Positions 1 to 6,159 are shown, counted from the first letter of the stretch. The stretch: DNA of 8,568 nt from Cyanobacteria bacterium Co-bin13 (GCA_014534385.1 JACVRP010000139.1:1-8568), one strand, 5' to 3'. The notes: generated by a model from the letters alone, not told the origin. Numbers and translations are program-made.

Positions 1-1
1 G

Positions 2-288
2 CCTACTTCAGAAAAAGAACGCCTGCAAAATACCTACAACAATACCGGCTGGAAGCGGTGGGGTCCTTATTTGTCGGAGCGGCAGTGGGGCACCGTGCGG
101 GAAGACTACAGCAACAATGGTGATGCCCGGAACTACTTTCCCCACGACCAGGCCTGCCGACGCTTTGGTTCCGGAATACCTGGAGCTGGTCTGACGGTGG
201 CTCTAAGCCGGCGATGCAGAAGGTTGAAGGGGCAAGCATCAGCAAGAACATCTTTGAGGGTAGCTTTTTAGGGCTAGACAATATCGGT
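2..288 (+). pseudogene. Remnant of a GH63/MGH1-like glycoside hydrolase
   Basis: Three conserved pieces of a large (roughly 900-residue) bacterial glycoside hydrolase family are recognisable here. Frame 2 (about 2-154) encodes the N-terminal block, with WKRWGPYLSERQWGTVRED and then NYFPHD. At about 154 the homology jumps to frame 1 with LPTLWFRNTWSW, a block normally a few hundred residues further on. Near 244-288 follows FEGSFLGLDNIG, which resembles a still later block (FFEGGFLGLDNIGVFDRS in intact members, from memory). Homology ends at about 288, just before the converging zinc-ribbon gene. The original start lies just outside the window. At least two internal deletions, one of them frame-shifting, and loss of the C-terminal catalytic half make it non-functional. 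The family is linked to (mannosyl)glycerate or glucoside hydrolysis; the substrate of the ancestor cannot be told. Confidence 0.8.
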
Positions 289-329
289 GCAGGCCGCTCT
301 GGGAGGTTTCAAGGTAAAGGCTTCGGCGG

Positions 330-683
330 CTACCGCACCAGCACGATCAAAAAGCTGATGCCAATCAGCGCGACTAAGGCAATTAGCCCAGCCCGCCGAT
401 TGAGCCAGAGCCGCATCTGCTGCCCAGACGAGATCACAGGGCGGTCGGCCTTAGGGTCCTGGTAGGCGTTCTGATAAAGAGTGCAGGTTTCGGCGTGGGG
501 CCGTTGGGGAAAAGTGCAGGTATCGTCTAGGTGGTAGGTGCAGCTGTCGCACAGGGCCGCTTCTCCCTCCGCCCGATAAAGCGGTATGCCGGGATGGCCG
601 TGGGCCTTTAACACCAGACCACATTGGGGGCACCGGATAGCGTTTGCTTCAACCTTTGCCTGGCAGCGGGGGCAGGGGTGCAT
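330..683 (-). CDS. Zinc-ribbon, single-pass membrane protein
   Basis: A 117-residue protein of a type common and uncharacterised in cyanobacteria. An N-terminal zinc ribbon has two CxxC knuckles (C4/C7 and C18/C21). A second cysteine cluster follows at C45, C48, C56 and C67 with H51, which could hold another metal. One hydrophobic segment at about residues 98-116 ends the protein, so it is probably tail-anchored with the zinc domains in the cytoplasm. There is no signal peptide. The ATG start is preceded on the minus strand by GGAGAAGGA at good spacing. It lies 36 bases downstream of the TIGR03792-like gene on the same strand, so co-transcription is plausible. The role is unknown; a redox or metal-responsive regulator or an assembly factor are guesses. 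Confidence 0.85.
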   Translation of the reverse strand: MHPCPRCQAKVEANAIRCPQCGLVLKAHGHPGIPLYRAEGEAALCDSCTYHLDDTCTFPQRPHAETCTLYQNAYQDPKADRPVISSGQQMRLWLNRRAGLIALVALIGISFLIVLVR

Positions 684-719
684 TTGTCCTTCTCCAAACG
701 CTGACCGTATCCTAGCGCA

Positions 720-1031
720 CTAGCTTGTCACCGGAAATCGCCGCACCTGAAACTCCGTTGATTCGACCATTTCGTAGGGCAACCCAAAGGCCGCATCAAA
801 TCTTTCCGTCACCCGAGCCAGATCTGCTTCTGGGATCGCTTTCCACTGTTCACGAGTGGCCCAACGAATCACTAAGATGAGTTCCCCTGCTTCATGGGGG
901 TCAATCCAGACCTCCTTTGAGACAAATCCGGGATACTGGCTTAGCGCCGCTGTCCAGATCTCGCTATCTAGCTCAACGTAGCGCTCCCGGTTTTCAGGGG
1001 CCATCCGAAACTTAAGCCACTCAATCACCAT
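720..1031 (-). CDS. TIGR03792-like family protein (ABM-type fold)
   Basis: A 103-residue soluble protein starting MVIEWLKFR and containing EIWTAAL, YPGF.SKEVW, VIRWATREQWKAIP and a final EFQVRRF block. I recognise these as typical of the small cyanobacterial family TIGR03792, related to dimeric alpha/beta-barrel (ABM-like) proteins. Its biochemical role is unknown. The open frame runs upstream to 1172, but that extension overlaps the preceding gene by about 40 bases and its residues look unlike the family. The ATG at 1031 begins exactly where family-like sequence begins and has AGGGTGG about 7 bases upstream, so I chose it. It sits 100 bases downstream of the DUF2993 gene and 36 bases upstream of the zinc-ribbon gene, all on the minus strand. 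Confidence 0.87.
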   Translation of the reverse strand: MVIEWLKFRMAPENRERYVELDSEIWTAALSQYPGFVSKEVWIDPHEAGELILVIRWATREQWKAIPEADLARVTERFDAAFGLPYEMVESTEFQVRRFPVTS

Positions 1032-1131
1032 GCTGTGCCACCCTGTTTTCCCTGGCAGTTTGAACGTATCCCTTAAAGCTAGCGAGTATTGCTGAGCTTG
1101 TGAGCGCTTCCTAACCGGCAGACTGCCGACG

Positions 1132-1917
1132 TCAATCCGCCGGAATAACCTGGACGGTGCCCCGGATATCAATTTGGCCCTGTGTCAGGGCGAGAGAGTC
1201 AATCTGCACCTCGGGCCCCAGATCCAGCTCAAATCCGTCTAGGTTAATCGGCTCTGCTTCCGCTGCGGGCAGCAGGCTGGGCTGATGCAGGATCAAGATG
1301 TGCCCTTCGCGGACAGCCAGCCCCGTTCTTAGCGTAACGGCAGCGCCTCCCTGAGCAGGGATCAGGGTGAGGGTGAGCTGGTTGGGTGCGATCGCAACCT
1401 CCCCCACCTGAAACTGCGCCTGATCTCCCTGCAAAAGCGCTCCCAGATAAGGCCGCAGATCTTGCCCAGGACTCTGCACCGCCATTAGCTGTTTGAGAAA
1501 GTCTCGGATCCCGTCGCGCAGCAGGGGCGCGGCCAAAGAAGCCGCCAGATCACGCTCTTGAATGACGACCTCGCCGACGATAGGAAAACGCTGCAGCAGC
1601 CGCAGCGGCTTGCCCCGCAGCACCTGACCCAGATTGATGTGAATCTCCAGAGCCTCGACCTGGACATGGCTCAAGTGCAGGCCCTGGTACACGGCCCGAT
1701 CGGCTGCGATCGCAGCTTTAGGCACATAGCCCGACAAGATCTGGCGATCCCGCCCCTCTATTCGGAAGACCAGGTTTTCTACCTGGTCTACCTGCGTTTG
1801 GATCAGCAGCCGCACCGCTGGAGGCAAAATCCGGCTAATCATCCGACTGCCCCCTTGACGCGAAGCTGCGCTGGTTGGGTCAGCGGTCACAGTATCGTCT
1901 GTCAATTCATCTACCAC
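1132..1917 (-). CDS. DUF2993 (LmeA-like) phospholipid-binding family protein
   Basis: A 261-residue protein resembling cyanobacterial DUF2993 members. Typical segments are ISRILPPAVRLLIQTQV, the GRDRQILSGYVPKA region, AVYQGLHLS.VQ and INLGQVLRGKPLRLL. The family is related to mycobacterial LmeA, which binds phospholipids; a tubular lipid-binding or membrane-associated role is an inference. There is no lipobox or clear signal peptide, so the protein is probably cytoplasmic or peripheral to a membrane. Two starts are plausible. GTG at 1917 has GGGAGAG upstream and gives a polar N-terminal tail. ATG at 1842 (residue 26, MISRILPP) has AAGGGGG upstream and starts at the conserved domain. I kept the longer form because homologs often carry such tails. 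It is the first gene of the minus-strand run. Confidence 0.85.
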   Translation of the reverse strand: MVDELTDDTVTADPTSAASRQGGSRMISRILPPAVRLLIQTQVDQVENLVFRIEGRDRQILSGYVPKAAIAADRAVYQGLHLSHVQVEALEIHINLGQVLRGKPLRLLQRFPIVGEVVIQERDLAASLAAPLLRDGIRDFLKQLMAVQSPGQDLRPYLGALLQGDQAQFQVGEVAIAPNQLTLTLIPAQGGAAVTLRTGLAVREGHILILHQPSLLPAAEAEPINLDGFELDLGPEVQIDSLALTQGQIDIRGTVQVIPAD

Positions 1918-2004
1918 TCAAGACTCTCCCGCTCTAACATCCTGCCATGCTTCCAGAGGCCAATCAGGCTGTATCTGACTGTATCAGAGGAACCTTCCCA
2001 ATCC

Positions 2005-2040
2005 TTGATCCCCAGAACGATCCCCAAGCTTGGGGATCAA
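2005..2040. repeat. GATCCCC palindrome with an alternative pairing partner
   Basis: Bases 2019-2038 form the perfect 20-bp palindrome GATCCCCAAGCTTGGGGATC. A further copy of the left arm lies at 2005-2014 (TTGATCCCCA) and is perfectly complementary to 2031-2040 (TGGGGATCAA). One right arm therefore has two competing left partners. It could be an operator for a dimeric regulator of the divergent genes, or an RNA hairpin about 90 bases upstream of the minus-strand DUF2993 start. The sequence shows the symmetry; its function is unknown. Confidence 0.75.
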
Positions 2041-2042
2041 AA

Positions 2043-2102
2043 TGTCATGAAATCCTGACGTTTCAGGATCGCGCCTACTTCTTTTGTTAGAATTTCATGA
2101 CA
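2043..2102. repeat. Long inverted repeat with a nested hairpin
   Basis: TGTCATGAAAT (2043-2053) is repeated in perfect inverse as ATTTCATGACA (2092-2102). Inside lies ATCCTGA-cgtt-TCAGGAT (2052-2069), a 7-bp stem with a 4-base loop. The inner stem shares two bases with the outer arm, so the two structures partly compete. No U-run follows, so it is not an obvious terminator. It lies in the divergent spacer, about 180 bases upstream of the DUF4912 start. Confidence 0.65.
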
Positions 2103-2106
2103 AGGC

Positions 2107-2229
2107 GATCCCCGAATCCGGCATTACTTGGTAGATCGCTCAATATGCAAGGATTTCAGGGCTTGATCCCCAGAAACTTTTTTGCAATAGTATCCCCAAC
2201 GATTGATCCCCATGGTCATCCATGATCCC
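2107..2229 (+). repeat. Scattered GATCCCC words upstream of the DUF4912 gene
   Basis: GATCCCC recurs at 2107, 2165 and 2205, with near copies ATCCCC at 2192 and GATCCC at 2224. These add to the copies at 2007 and 2019 and the inverted copy at 2032. TTGATCCCCAGAA occurs at both 2005 and 2163. Spacing is irregular, so this is neither a tandem repeat nor a CRISPR array. It may be a cluster of binding sites or the remains of short mobile repeats. The rest of the 365-base spacer shows no gene I can support. Confidence 0.6.
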
Positions 2230-2282
2230 GGCCAGGGTCTAATTGCCCTTAGCAGTCCTGAAGTAGGAGGTAACACCTGACT

Positions 2283-3551
2283 ATGTCTCAACGTCCCCCT
2301 CTCGAAGAAATGACTCTACGGCAGCTTCGCCGGGTTGCCAGTGAATATGAAGTGTCTCGCTACAGCCGCATGCGTAAGACCGAGCTGATTGACTCAATTC
2401 GCTCGATTGAAGCTAAGCGGGGCTTGGTGCCAGCAGTTGCGACCGTGCCCTCTGTCGAAAGCCAGCCTCCCGTCGAAGCCCAGACCGAGGTTGAAGCCTC
2501 AAAATACTATGCTGCGCCCACCCCAGCAGTTGCTGTTCTAGCGACGGTCGATGAAGGGCTGCCCGATCTGCCCAACGGCTACGGTGAAAGCCGCATCGTG
2601 CTGATGCCCCGTGATCCCCAATGGGCCTACGCCTACTGGGACATTCCCAACACGCACAAAGAGGACCTGCGACGTCAGGGTGGCGTGCGGCTATCGCTGC
2701 GTTTTTACGACGTTACCGAGCTTGACCTGGGCCACCAGAGCCCCCACAGCCTGCAGCAGTATGAGTGCGATGAGCTAGCCCGCGAATGGTACATGCCAGT
2801 GCCGGTTAGCGATCGTGACTATGTAGTGGAGATTGGCTACGTCTGCAATGATGGCCGCTGGCTGGTGCTGGCCCGCTCCGCGCCGGTCCATATCCCGCCG
2901 GTCTACCCCTCCGACTGGATCGAGGATCACTTCATAACGGTGGACTGGGAGTCTGAGCTGCGCGGTAAGACATTGATGACGCTGACTCACCCCACCCGTC
3001 GTGCTGCTGCCGCTGCTGCTGAAGCCGGCAATGCGCTTTACGACAACATCTTTGGCATGGCTCAGTCGGCAGAAGCCCAGCGGGTAGCCGGTTCCCTCTT
3101 CGGCTCCATGCAGCATACGGCTGGGTCGATGCAGATGCAGATGGTGCCCGAGCAGGCCATCAGCTCCTACGTCTTCCCTTCTGGGGTTGGTATGTGGGGA
3201 GGAGCCGTTCCCAACATGTCGGGTCTGACCATGTCTGGTGTGGGCTTCTCTGCTTCTGCACCGCCAATTCGGCCTCGCCAGTTCTGGCTGATTGCCGATG
3301 CTGAGCTGATTGTCTACGGTGCAACCGAGCCCGATGCCACCGTCACCATCGGCGGCAAGCCCATCAAGCTCAATCCCGATGGCACCTTCCGTTTCCAAAT
3401 GTCCTTCCAGGATGGCCTGATCGACTATCCCATCATGGCAGTAGCCGCCGATGGCGAACAGACCCGCTCCATCCACATGAAGTTCAACCGCGAAACCCCG
3501 TCTCGCAACACCAACACCAAAGAGGAGCAGGTGCTGGAGTGGCTTAACTAA
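2283..3551 (+). CDS. DUF4912 protein with a Rho_N-like N-terminal domain
   Basis: A 422-residue cytoplasmic-looking protein of unknown role. Residues 8-45 (MTLRQLRRVAS...SRMRKTELIDSI) resemble the Rho N-terminal/SAP-like helical fold, often a nucleic-acid-binding module. A linker rich in Pro, Val and Ala spans about 48-95. Residues 100-225 match DUF4912 (IVLMPRDPQWAYAYWDIP, VRLSLRFYDVT, WYMPVPVSDRDYVVEIGY). After an alanine run (241-246) comes a Met/Gly-rich region (about 275-325). Residues 330-402 look like a beta-sandwich (FWLIADAELIVYGATEPDATVTI...DGTFRF), a common DUF4912 companion. ATG at 2283 follows AGGAGG (2265-2270) with a somewhat long 12-base gap; no better start is available. The gene is monocistronic, ended by a terminator at 3593-3621. 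Confidence 0.9.
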   Translation: MSQRPPLEEMTLRQLRRVASEYEVSRYSRMRKTELIDSIRSIEAKRGLVPAVATVPSVESQPPVEAQTEVEASKYYAAPTPAVAVLATVDEGLPDLPNGYGESRIVLMPRDPQWAYAYWDIPNTHKEDLRRQGGVRLSLRFYDVTELDLGHQSPHSLQQYECDELAREWYMPVPVSDRDYVVEIGYVCNDGRWLVLARSAPVHIPPVYPSDWIEDHFITVDWESELRGKTLMTLTHPTRRAAAAAAEAGNALYDNIFGMAQSAEAQRVAGSLFGSMQHTAGSMQMQMVPEQAISSYVFPSGVGMWGGAVPNMSGLTMSGVGFSASAPPIRPRQFWLIADAELIVYGATEPDATVTIGGKPIKLNPDGTFRFQMSFQDGLIDYPIMAVAADGEQTRSIHMKFNRETPSRNTNTKEEQVLEWLN

Positions 3552-3592
3552 GCCGGAATGAGTTTACAGCTTTAACTGCGCAACACTACTTC

Positions 3593-3621
3593 AAGGCACG
3601 GTTCACACCGTGCCTTTTCTT
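3593..3621 (+). terminator. Intrinsic terminator of the DUF4912 gene
   Basis: GGCACGGT (3595-3602), loop TCAC, ACCGTGCC (3607-3614) form a perfect 8-bp GC-rich stem. It extends to 10 bp through AA/TT and is followed by the T-rich tail TTTTCTTTT. It lies about 40 bases after the stop codon at 3551. Confidence 0.9.
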
Positions 3622-3644
3622 TTGGCGCAGCTTTTCCTACACCT

Positions 3645-3707
3645 GGCAAAACTGGCACCGGCAAAACTGGAAGAAGCTGCCCAGTTTACGGCCATTTTGC
3701 CAGTTTT
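3645..3707. repeat. GGCAAAACTGG direct repeats with inverted CCAGTTT copies
   Basis: GGCAAAACTGG occurs at 3645-3655 and 3660-3670. Inverted copies of its core follow: CCAGTTT at 3681-3687 and GCCAGTTTT at 3699-3707. Several hairpins are possible, for example AAACTGG (3664-3670) with 3681-3687, or AAAACTGGC (3648-3656) with 3699-3707. Lying about 75 bases upstream of the phosphoesterase start, it could be a regulatory hairpin set or a protein-binding array. No function can be assigned. Confidence 0.6.
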
Positions 3708-3779
3708 CTCTAACCCAGGTTGGTATTCCAATGGGGTGGCCCTGGCTATAGTTTGGGTGGCCTTTGGTAGCAAGCGCCT

Positions 3780-5333
3780 ATGAAATTCACAACCGAACCC
3801 AACGTTGAAACTAAAATCAGCCGGATGAAAACGCGGGTGCGGTGGTCCCATCCCCAAATTTTGCAGCGAAGAATCGACCAAACCACGCTGGAAATTGCCG
3901 ATGGTCACAGCCAGGAACCGGGCTTCTCTTTTTTGGTTATGGGAGACAGCGGTACTGGCAATCACCGGGGAGACAACCCTCAACGGCGAGTTGCAGAGGC
4001 GATGCTCGGACATCAGGAAGACTGCCGCTTTGCCCTTCACACGGGAGATGTGGTTTACCTAGTGGGTTCTAAGGAGCAGTACCCAGAAAATTTCATTCGG
4101 CCCTATCGGGAATGGCTGCTGGGGGGAGATAACCCAAAGGCGGTTTGCTACGACCAGATGGTGTTTAAGAAACCGATTCTGCCGGTGCTGGGTAATCACG
4201 ACTACTATGATTTGCCCTGGTGGGTGAGTGCCGCTTCGGGGCTCACTTCACCACTGCGCAAGCTATTGGTTGCGCGCCTTGATCTCGATGTGGGCTGGCA
4301 CGGCTCCTTCCAGGGAGATGCCTTTGCCAGAGCCTTTATGGACTACCTGCAGGGCGTGCCTGAGGGCCAGCTAGGAGCGCACTTAGATCGCCACTACCAG
4401 GCAGAAACTGCCCAGGGCCGCTGTCTTTGCTACACTCCGGGCGAATTTACTCGGCTGCCTAACCGCTACTACACCTTTCGCTACGGCGGGATTGATTTTT
4501 TTGCGCTAGACTCCAACACCTTTAATGAGCCCCTGCCGATTCCCAATACCGCCGAGGGGCGGCAGTACCGCGCCGAGTTGCGCGATCGCAGAGACAGCCT
4601 GGAGGAGGAGCGCAGCCAGCTGCTGATGCAGGCCACGGGCATGGGGGGAGAACCTGACAGCGATCCCGATGACCTGCCGGAGATCTACACGGAGCTGGAG
4701 CAGCTAGAGGAGCAAATCGCAGACATCGACAAGCAGCTCTCCAGCTCTGATAAGGTCATAGTGGATTTTGATCAGCTCAAGTGGCTGCAGCAGCGGCTGA
4801 TTCAGTCGTGGCAAAACCCTGAGGTGCGGGGCCGGGTGCTGGTGTTTCACCACCCGCCCTACGTCACTGAGGCGACCAAGTGGTATCAGGGGCAAACCCT
4901 GGCCGTGCGGGCTAACCTGCGGCAGGTTCTGCAGGCGGTGGCGGCCCAAGTGGGCGACCTGGCCCAGGGCCGACCGCTGGTGGATTTGGTGCTTACGGGC
5001 CATGCCCACTGCCTGGAGTATCTTAAAACCGAGGATACTGGCCATGCCGACAGCCATATTAACTGGCTGATCTGTGGCGGCAGCGGCTTTAGCCTGCGAC
5101 GGCAGCGGCCAGAAGGCCCCAAACTTGAGGAGGGTGAGCCCAGCCGCACGGTGGCGCGATCGCATCTCTATCTTGGCCGCACCGGGCGCGGTTCTGCTCG
5201 CAAGCGCCCCTACTCATTTCTTCGAGTTGATGTTGGAGCAGGATATCCCCCCCAAATCACCCTTAGACCCCACGTGGTCGAGAAGCATCAGGGAGCCTGG
5301 AGCGCTTACGCTAAAGAGACGATTGAAGTTTGA
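3780..5333 (+). CDS. Metallophosphoesterase with PAP-type motif set
   Basis: A 517-residue calcineurin-like phosphoesterase. All five motifs are present in the purple-acid-phosphatase form: GDSG (D56), GDVVY (D90, Y93), GNHD (N139, H140), VFHH (H357/H358) and GHAH (H408, H410). Y93 is where those enzymes carry the tyrosine that binds ferric iron, so a dinuclear metal centre is likely; the substrate is unknown. Between motifs three and four lies a long insertion: residues about 262-286 and 301-320 are charged, coiled-coil-like helices joined by an acidic linker (EPDSDPDD). There is no signal peptide or membrane segment, so the protein is probably cytoplasmic. ATG at 3780 has no clear Shine-Dalgarno; ATG at 3825 is an alternative, but the longer N-terminus resembles homologs as I recall them. 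It has its own upstream region and appears monocistronic. Confidence 0.88.
   Translation: MKFTTEPNVETKISRMKTRVRWSHPQILQRRIDQTTLEIADGHSQEPGFSFLVMGDSGTGNHRGDNPQRRVAEAMLGHQEDCRFALHTGDVVYLVGSKEQYPENFIRPYREWLLGGDNPKAVCYDQMVFKKPILPVLGNHDYYDLPWWVSAASGLTSPLRKLLVARLDLDVGWHGSFQGDAFARAFMDYLQGVPEGQLGAHLDRHYQAETAQGRCLCYTPGEFTRLPNRYYTFRYGGIDFFALDSNTFNEPLPIPNTAEGRQYRAELRDRRDSLEEERSQLLMQATGMGGEPDSDPDDLPEIYTELEQLEEQIADIDKQLSSSDKVIVDFDQLKWLQQRLIQSWQNPEVRGRVLVFHHPPYVTEATKWYQGQTLAVRANLRQVLQAVAAQVGDLAQGRPLVDLVLTGHAHCLEYLKTEDTGHADSHINWLICGGSGFSLRRQRPEGPKLEEGEPSRTVARSHLYLGRTGRGSARKRPYSFLRVDVGAGYPPQITLRPHVVEKHQGAWSAYAKETIEV
4582..4589. repeat. HIP1 octamer (one of five)
   Basis: GCGATCGC is the highly iterated palindrome typical of many cyanobacterial genomes. 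Other copies begin at 1388, 1706, 5156 and 7949, all within coding sequence. It serves here as a taxonomic clue rather than a functional site. Confidence 0.85.
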
Positions 5334-5384
5334 CCCGGCGGCTTAGGCGTAAATCATTACCCCTCAAGTGCTGCTATAGCGATA

Positions 5385-5479
5385 GCCACTGGTGTTAGGA
5401 CGGGGTGCAGGGGTTCCACCCCTGGCTGGGGGCGCAGCCCCCACACCCCCAAAAAATCGGATGTCCTAAGCTATGTGGC
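5385..5479. mobile_element. GC-rich branched palindromic intergenic element
   Basis: Nested inverted repeats predict a branched fold. GCCAC (5385-5389) pairs with GTGGC (5475-5479). After a 5x5 mismatch, TTAGGAC (5395-5401) pairs with GTCCTAA (5463-5469), then GGGGTG (5402-5407) pairs with CACCCC (5444-5449). These enclose two perfect hairpins: CAGGGGT-tcc-ACCCCTG (5408-5424) and TGGGGGC-gca-GCCCCCA (5427-5443). The base composition is much more GC-rich than the AT-rich flanks. It has the look of a short non-autonomous, MITE- or REP-like element. About 50 bases after the phosphoesterase stop, it may also end or stabilise that transcript. No target-site duplication is clear. Confidence 0.65.
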
Positions 5480-5484
5480 GACAG

Positions 5485-5716
5485 CCATAATTCGCTCATT
5501 CTTTTGAATAATTGCCCAATAAGTGAGTAGGTGAGGGGTTAGCGCCCTCTTCACAGGAACAAATACCCCCCGTAAACTCTCTGCAGTTGTGTTTTCGTTC
5601 CCCTTGTTTCAACGACTTTAAGCGGGTTTAGTTAAGCCAAATTTGGCGTTTCAATCTGCTTAACGCTTTAGTTCATTAGCAAAAATTAGATGACTCAGAA
5701 CTGGTAGGCGTTGATG
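5485..5716. other. AT-rich spacer without a supported gene
   Basis: I see no convincing coding region or known RNA gene here. It contains a small hairpin at about 5531-5554 (GAGGG/CCCTC core), the perfect 12-bp palindrome GCCAAATTTGGC (5636-5647), and GTTAAGC (5631-5637) mirrored by GCTTAAC (5658-5664). The last two could form an operator or a weak stem-loop. Promoter elements cannot be placed with confidence. Confidence 0.5.
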
Positions 5717-5825
5717 ACTGGAATAGCAGCCCTCCACAGGCTAGAAGCCTGACTTGGCCAACCTGTTGCTAATCAATTTGTTGGCTTTTAGGTCAGCTTT
5801 CCGGCTGAGGCAGGGCTGTTCCAGT
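5717..5825. repeat. 109-nt imperfect hairpin element
   Basis: The ends are inverted repeats. ACTGGAA-tag-CAGCCCT (5717-5733) mirrors AGGGCTG-TTCCAGT (5812-5825), 14 matching pairs with one 3-base bulge. Pairing continues inward: the left arm through the GAAGCCTGAC region (about 5744-5753) aligns with GTCAGCTTTC (about 5792-5801). GCCAAC (5757-5762) then mirrors GTTGGC (5780-5785), leaving an apical loop of about 17 bases. The whole segment therefore folds as one long imperfect hairpin. It may be a MITE-like insertion or a structured RNA; it ends 59 bases before the start of the small gene at 5885. No autonomous transposase is visible. Confidence 0.6.
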
Positions 5826-5884
5826 AATCCCTCTTCGTTCTTCTTTAGCAGGAACGTGAGTCAAAGTCATTCTTATGTGAAATC

Positions 5885-6142
5885 ATGGTGGAGATCGTTT
5901 GCACCTGTCCAGAGCTAGCAAGAAACTTAAAAGAATCTGTGCAGTGGAAGTTGTTAGTGCTGTATTTAGAAAGGCGGGGTGTTTCAGCTAGCATTTGGGT
6001 TGAAGGGGAAGAAGCTCCAGCCTTTGCACAGATTCCGGGCTTTACTCGTTCTGCAGAAGCAAAAATCAGTAAACCCAAGGTTAAAGCTGTTGCCCAGCCT
6101 GTACCCGAGCTAGAAGCGCCGGCAGAAGAGAAAAGGTTTTAA
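5885..6142 (+). CDS. Small hypothetical protein
   Basis: An 85-residue frame that I do not recognise. The first 50 residues (VCTCPELARNLKESVQWKLLVLYLERRG) look like a compact helical domain; the rest is rich in Pro, Ala, Glu and Lys and is probably disordered, ending EKRF. There is no signal peptide or membrane segment. No Shine-Dalgarno is evident before ATG 5885, and the frame is open only back to a TAG at 5846 with no other start, so the start is forced but weakly supported. The stop lies 17 bases before the GTG of the alkylation-repair gene, so the two may be co-transcribed. Coding status is moderately likely from residue composition and spacing alone. Confidence 0.55.
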   Translation: MVEIVCTCPELARNLKESVQWKLLVLYLERRGVSASIWVEGEEAPAFAQIPGFTRSAEAKISKPKVKAVAQPVPELEAPAEEKRF

Positions 6143-6159
6143 GTAGGTATCCGTTTAGG

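Noticed and set aside
3..281. 92-residue minus-strand frame over the window start
   Set aside because: It lies opposite the GH63-like remnant and has low-complexity Ser/Cys/Pro composition.
214..465. 83-residue plus-strand frame as a gene
   Set aside because: Its first part is the tail of the glycoside hydrolase remnant, and the rest is antisense to the zinc-ribbon gene.
1032..1172. N-terminal extension of the TIGR03792-like protein to 1172
   Set aside because: It overlaps the DUF2993 gene, its residues do not look like the family, and the ATG at 1031 has a ribosome-binding sequence where homology begins.
1558..2058. 166-residue plus-strand frame across the DUF2993 gene and the spacer
   Set aside because: It is antisense to a recognisable family member, and its tail runs through the palindromic spacer.
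2005..2229. GATCCCC repeats as a CRISPR array
   Set aside because: Repeats are only 7-13 bases, irregularly spaced and partly inverted; no cas gene is nearby.
2775..3476. 233-residue open frame on the minus strand inside the DUF4912 gene
   Set aside because: The plus-strand protein has clear domains; the antisense frame is rich in Gly, His and Arg with no recognisable fold.
4704..5165. 153-residue antisense frame inside the phosphoesterase gene
   Set aside because: It is a shadow of a GC-rich coding region, and the sense strand carries all catalytic motifs.
5385..5479. GC-rich structured element as a tRNA or known riboswitch
   Set aside because: There is no anticodon arm, CCA-adjacent acceptor or conserved riboswitch core; the fold is made of simple perfect palindromes.
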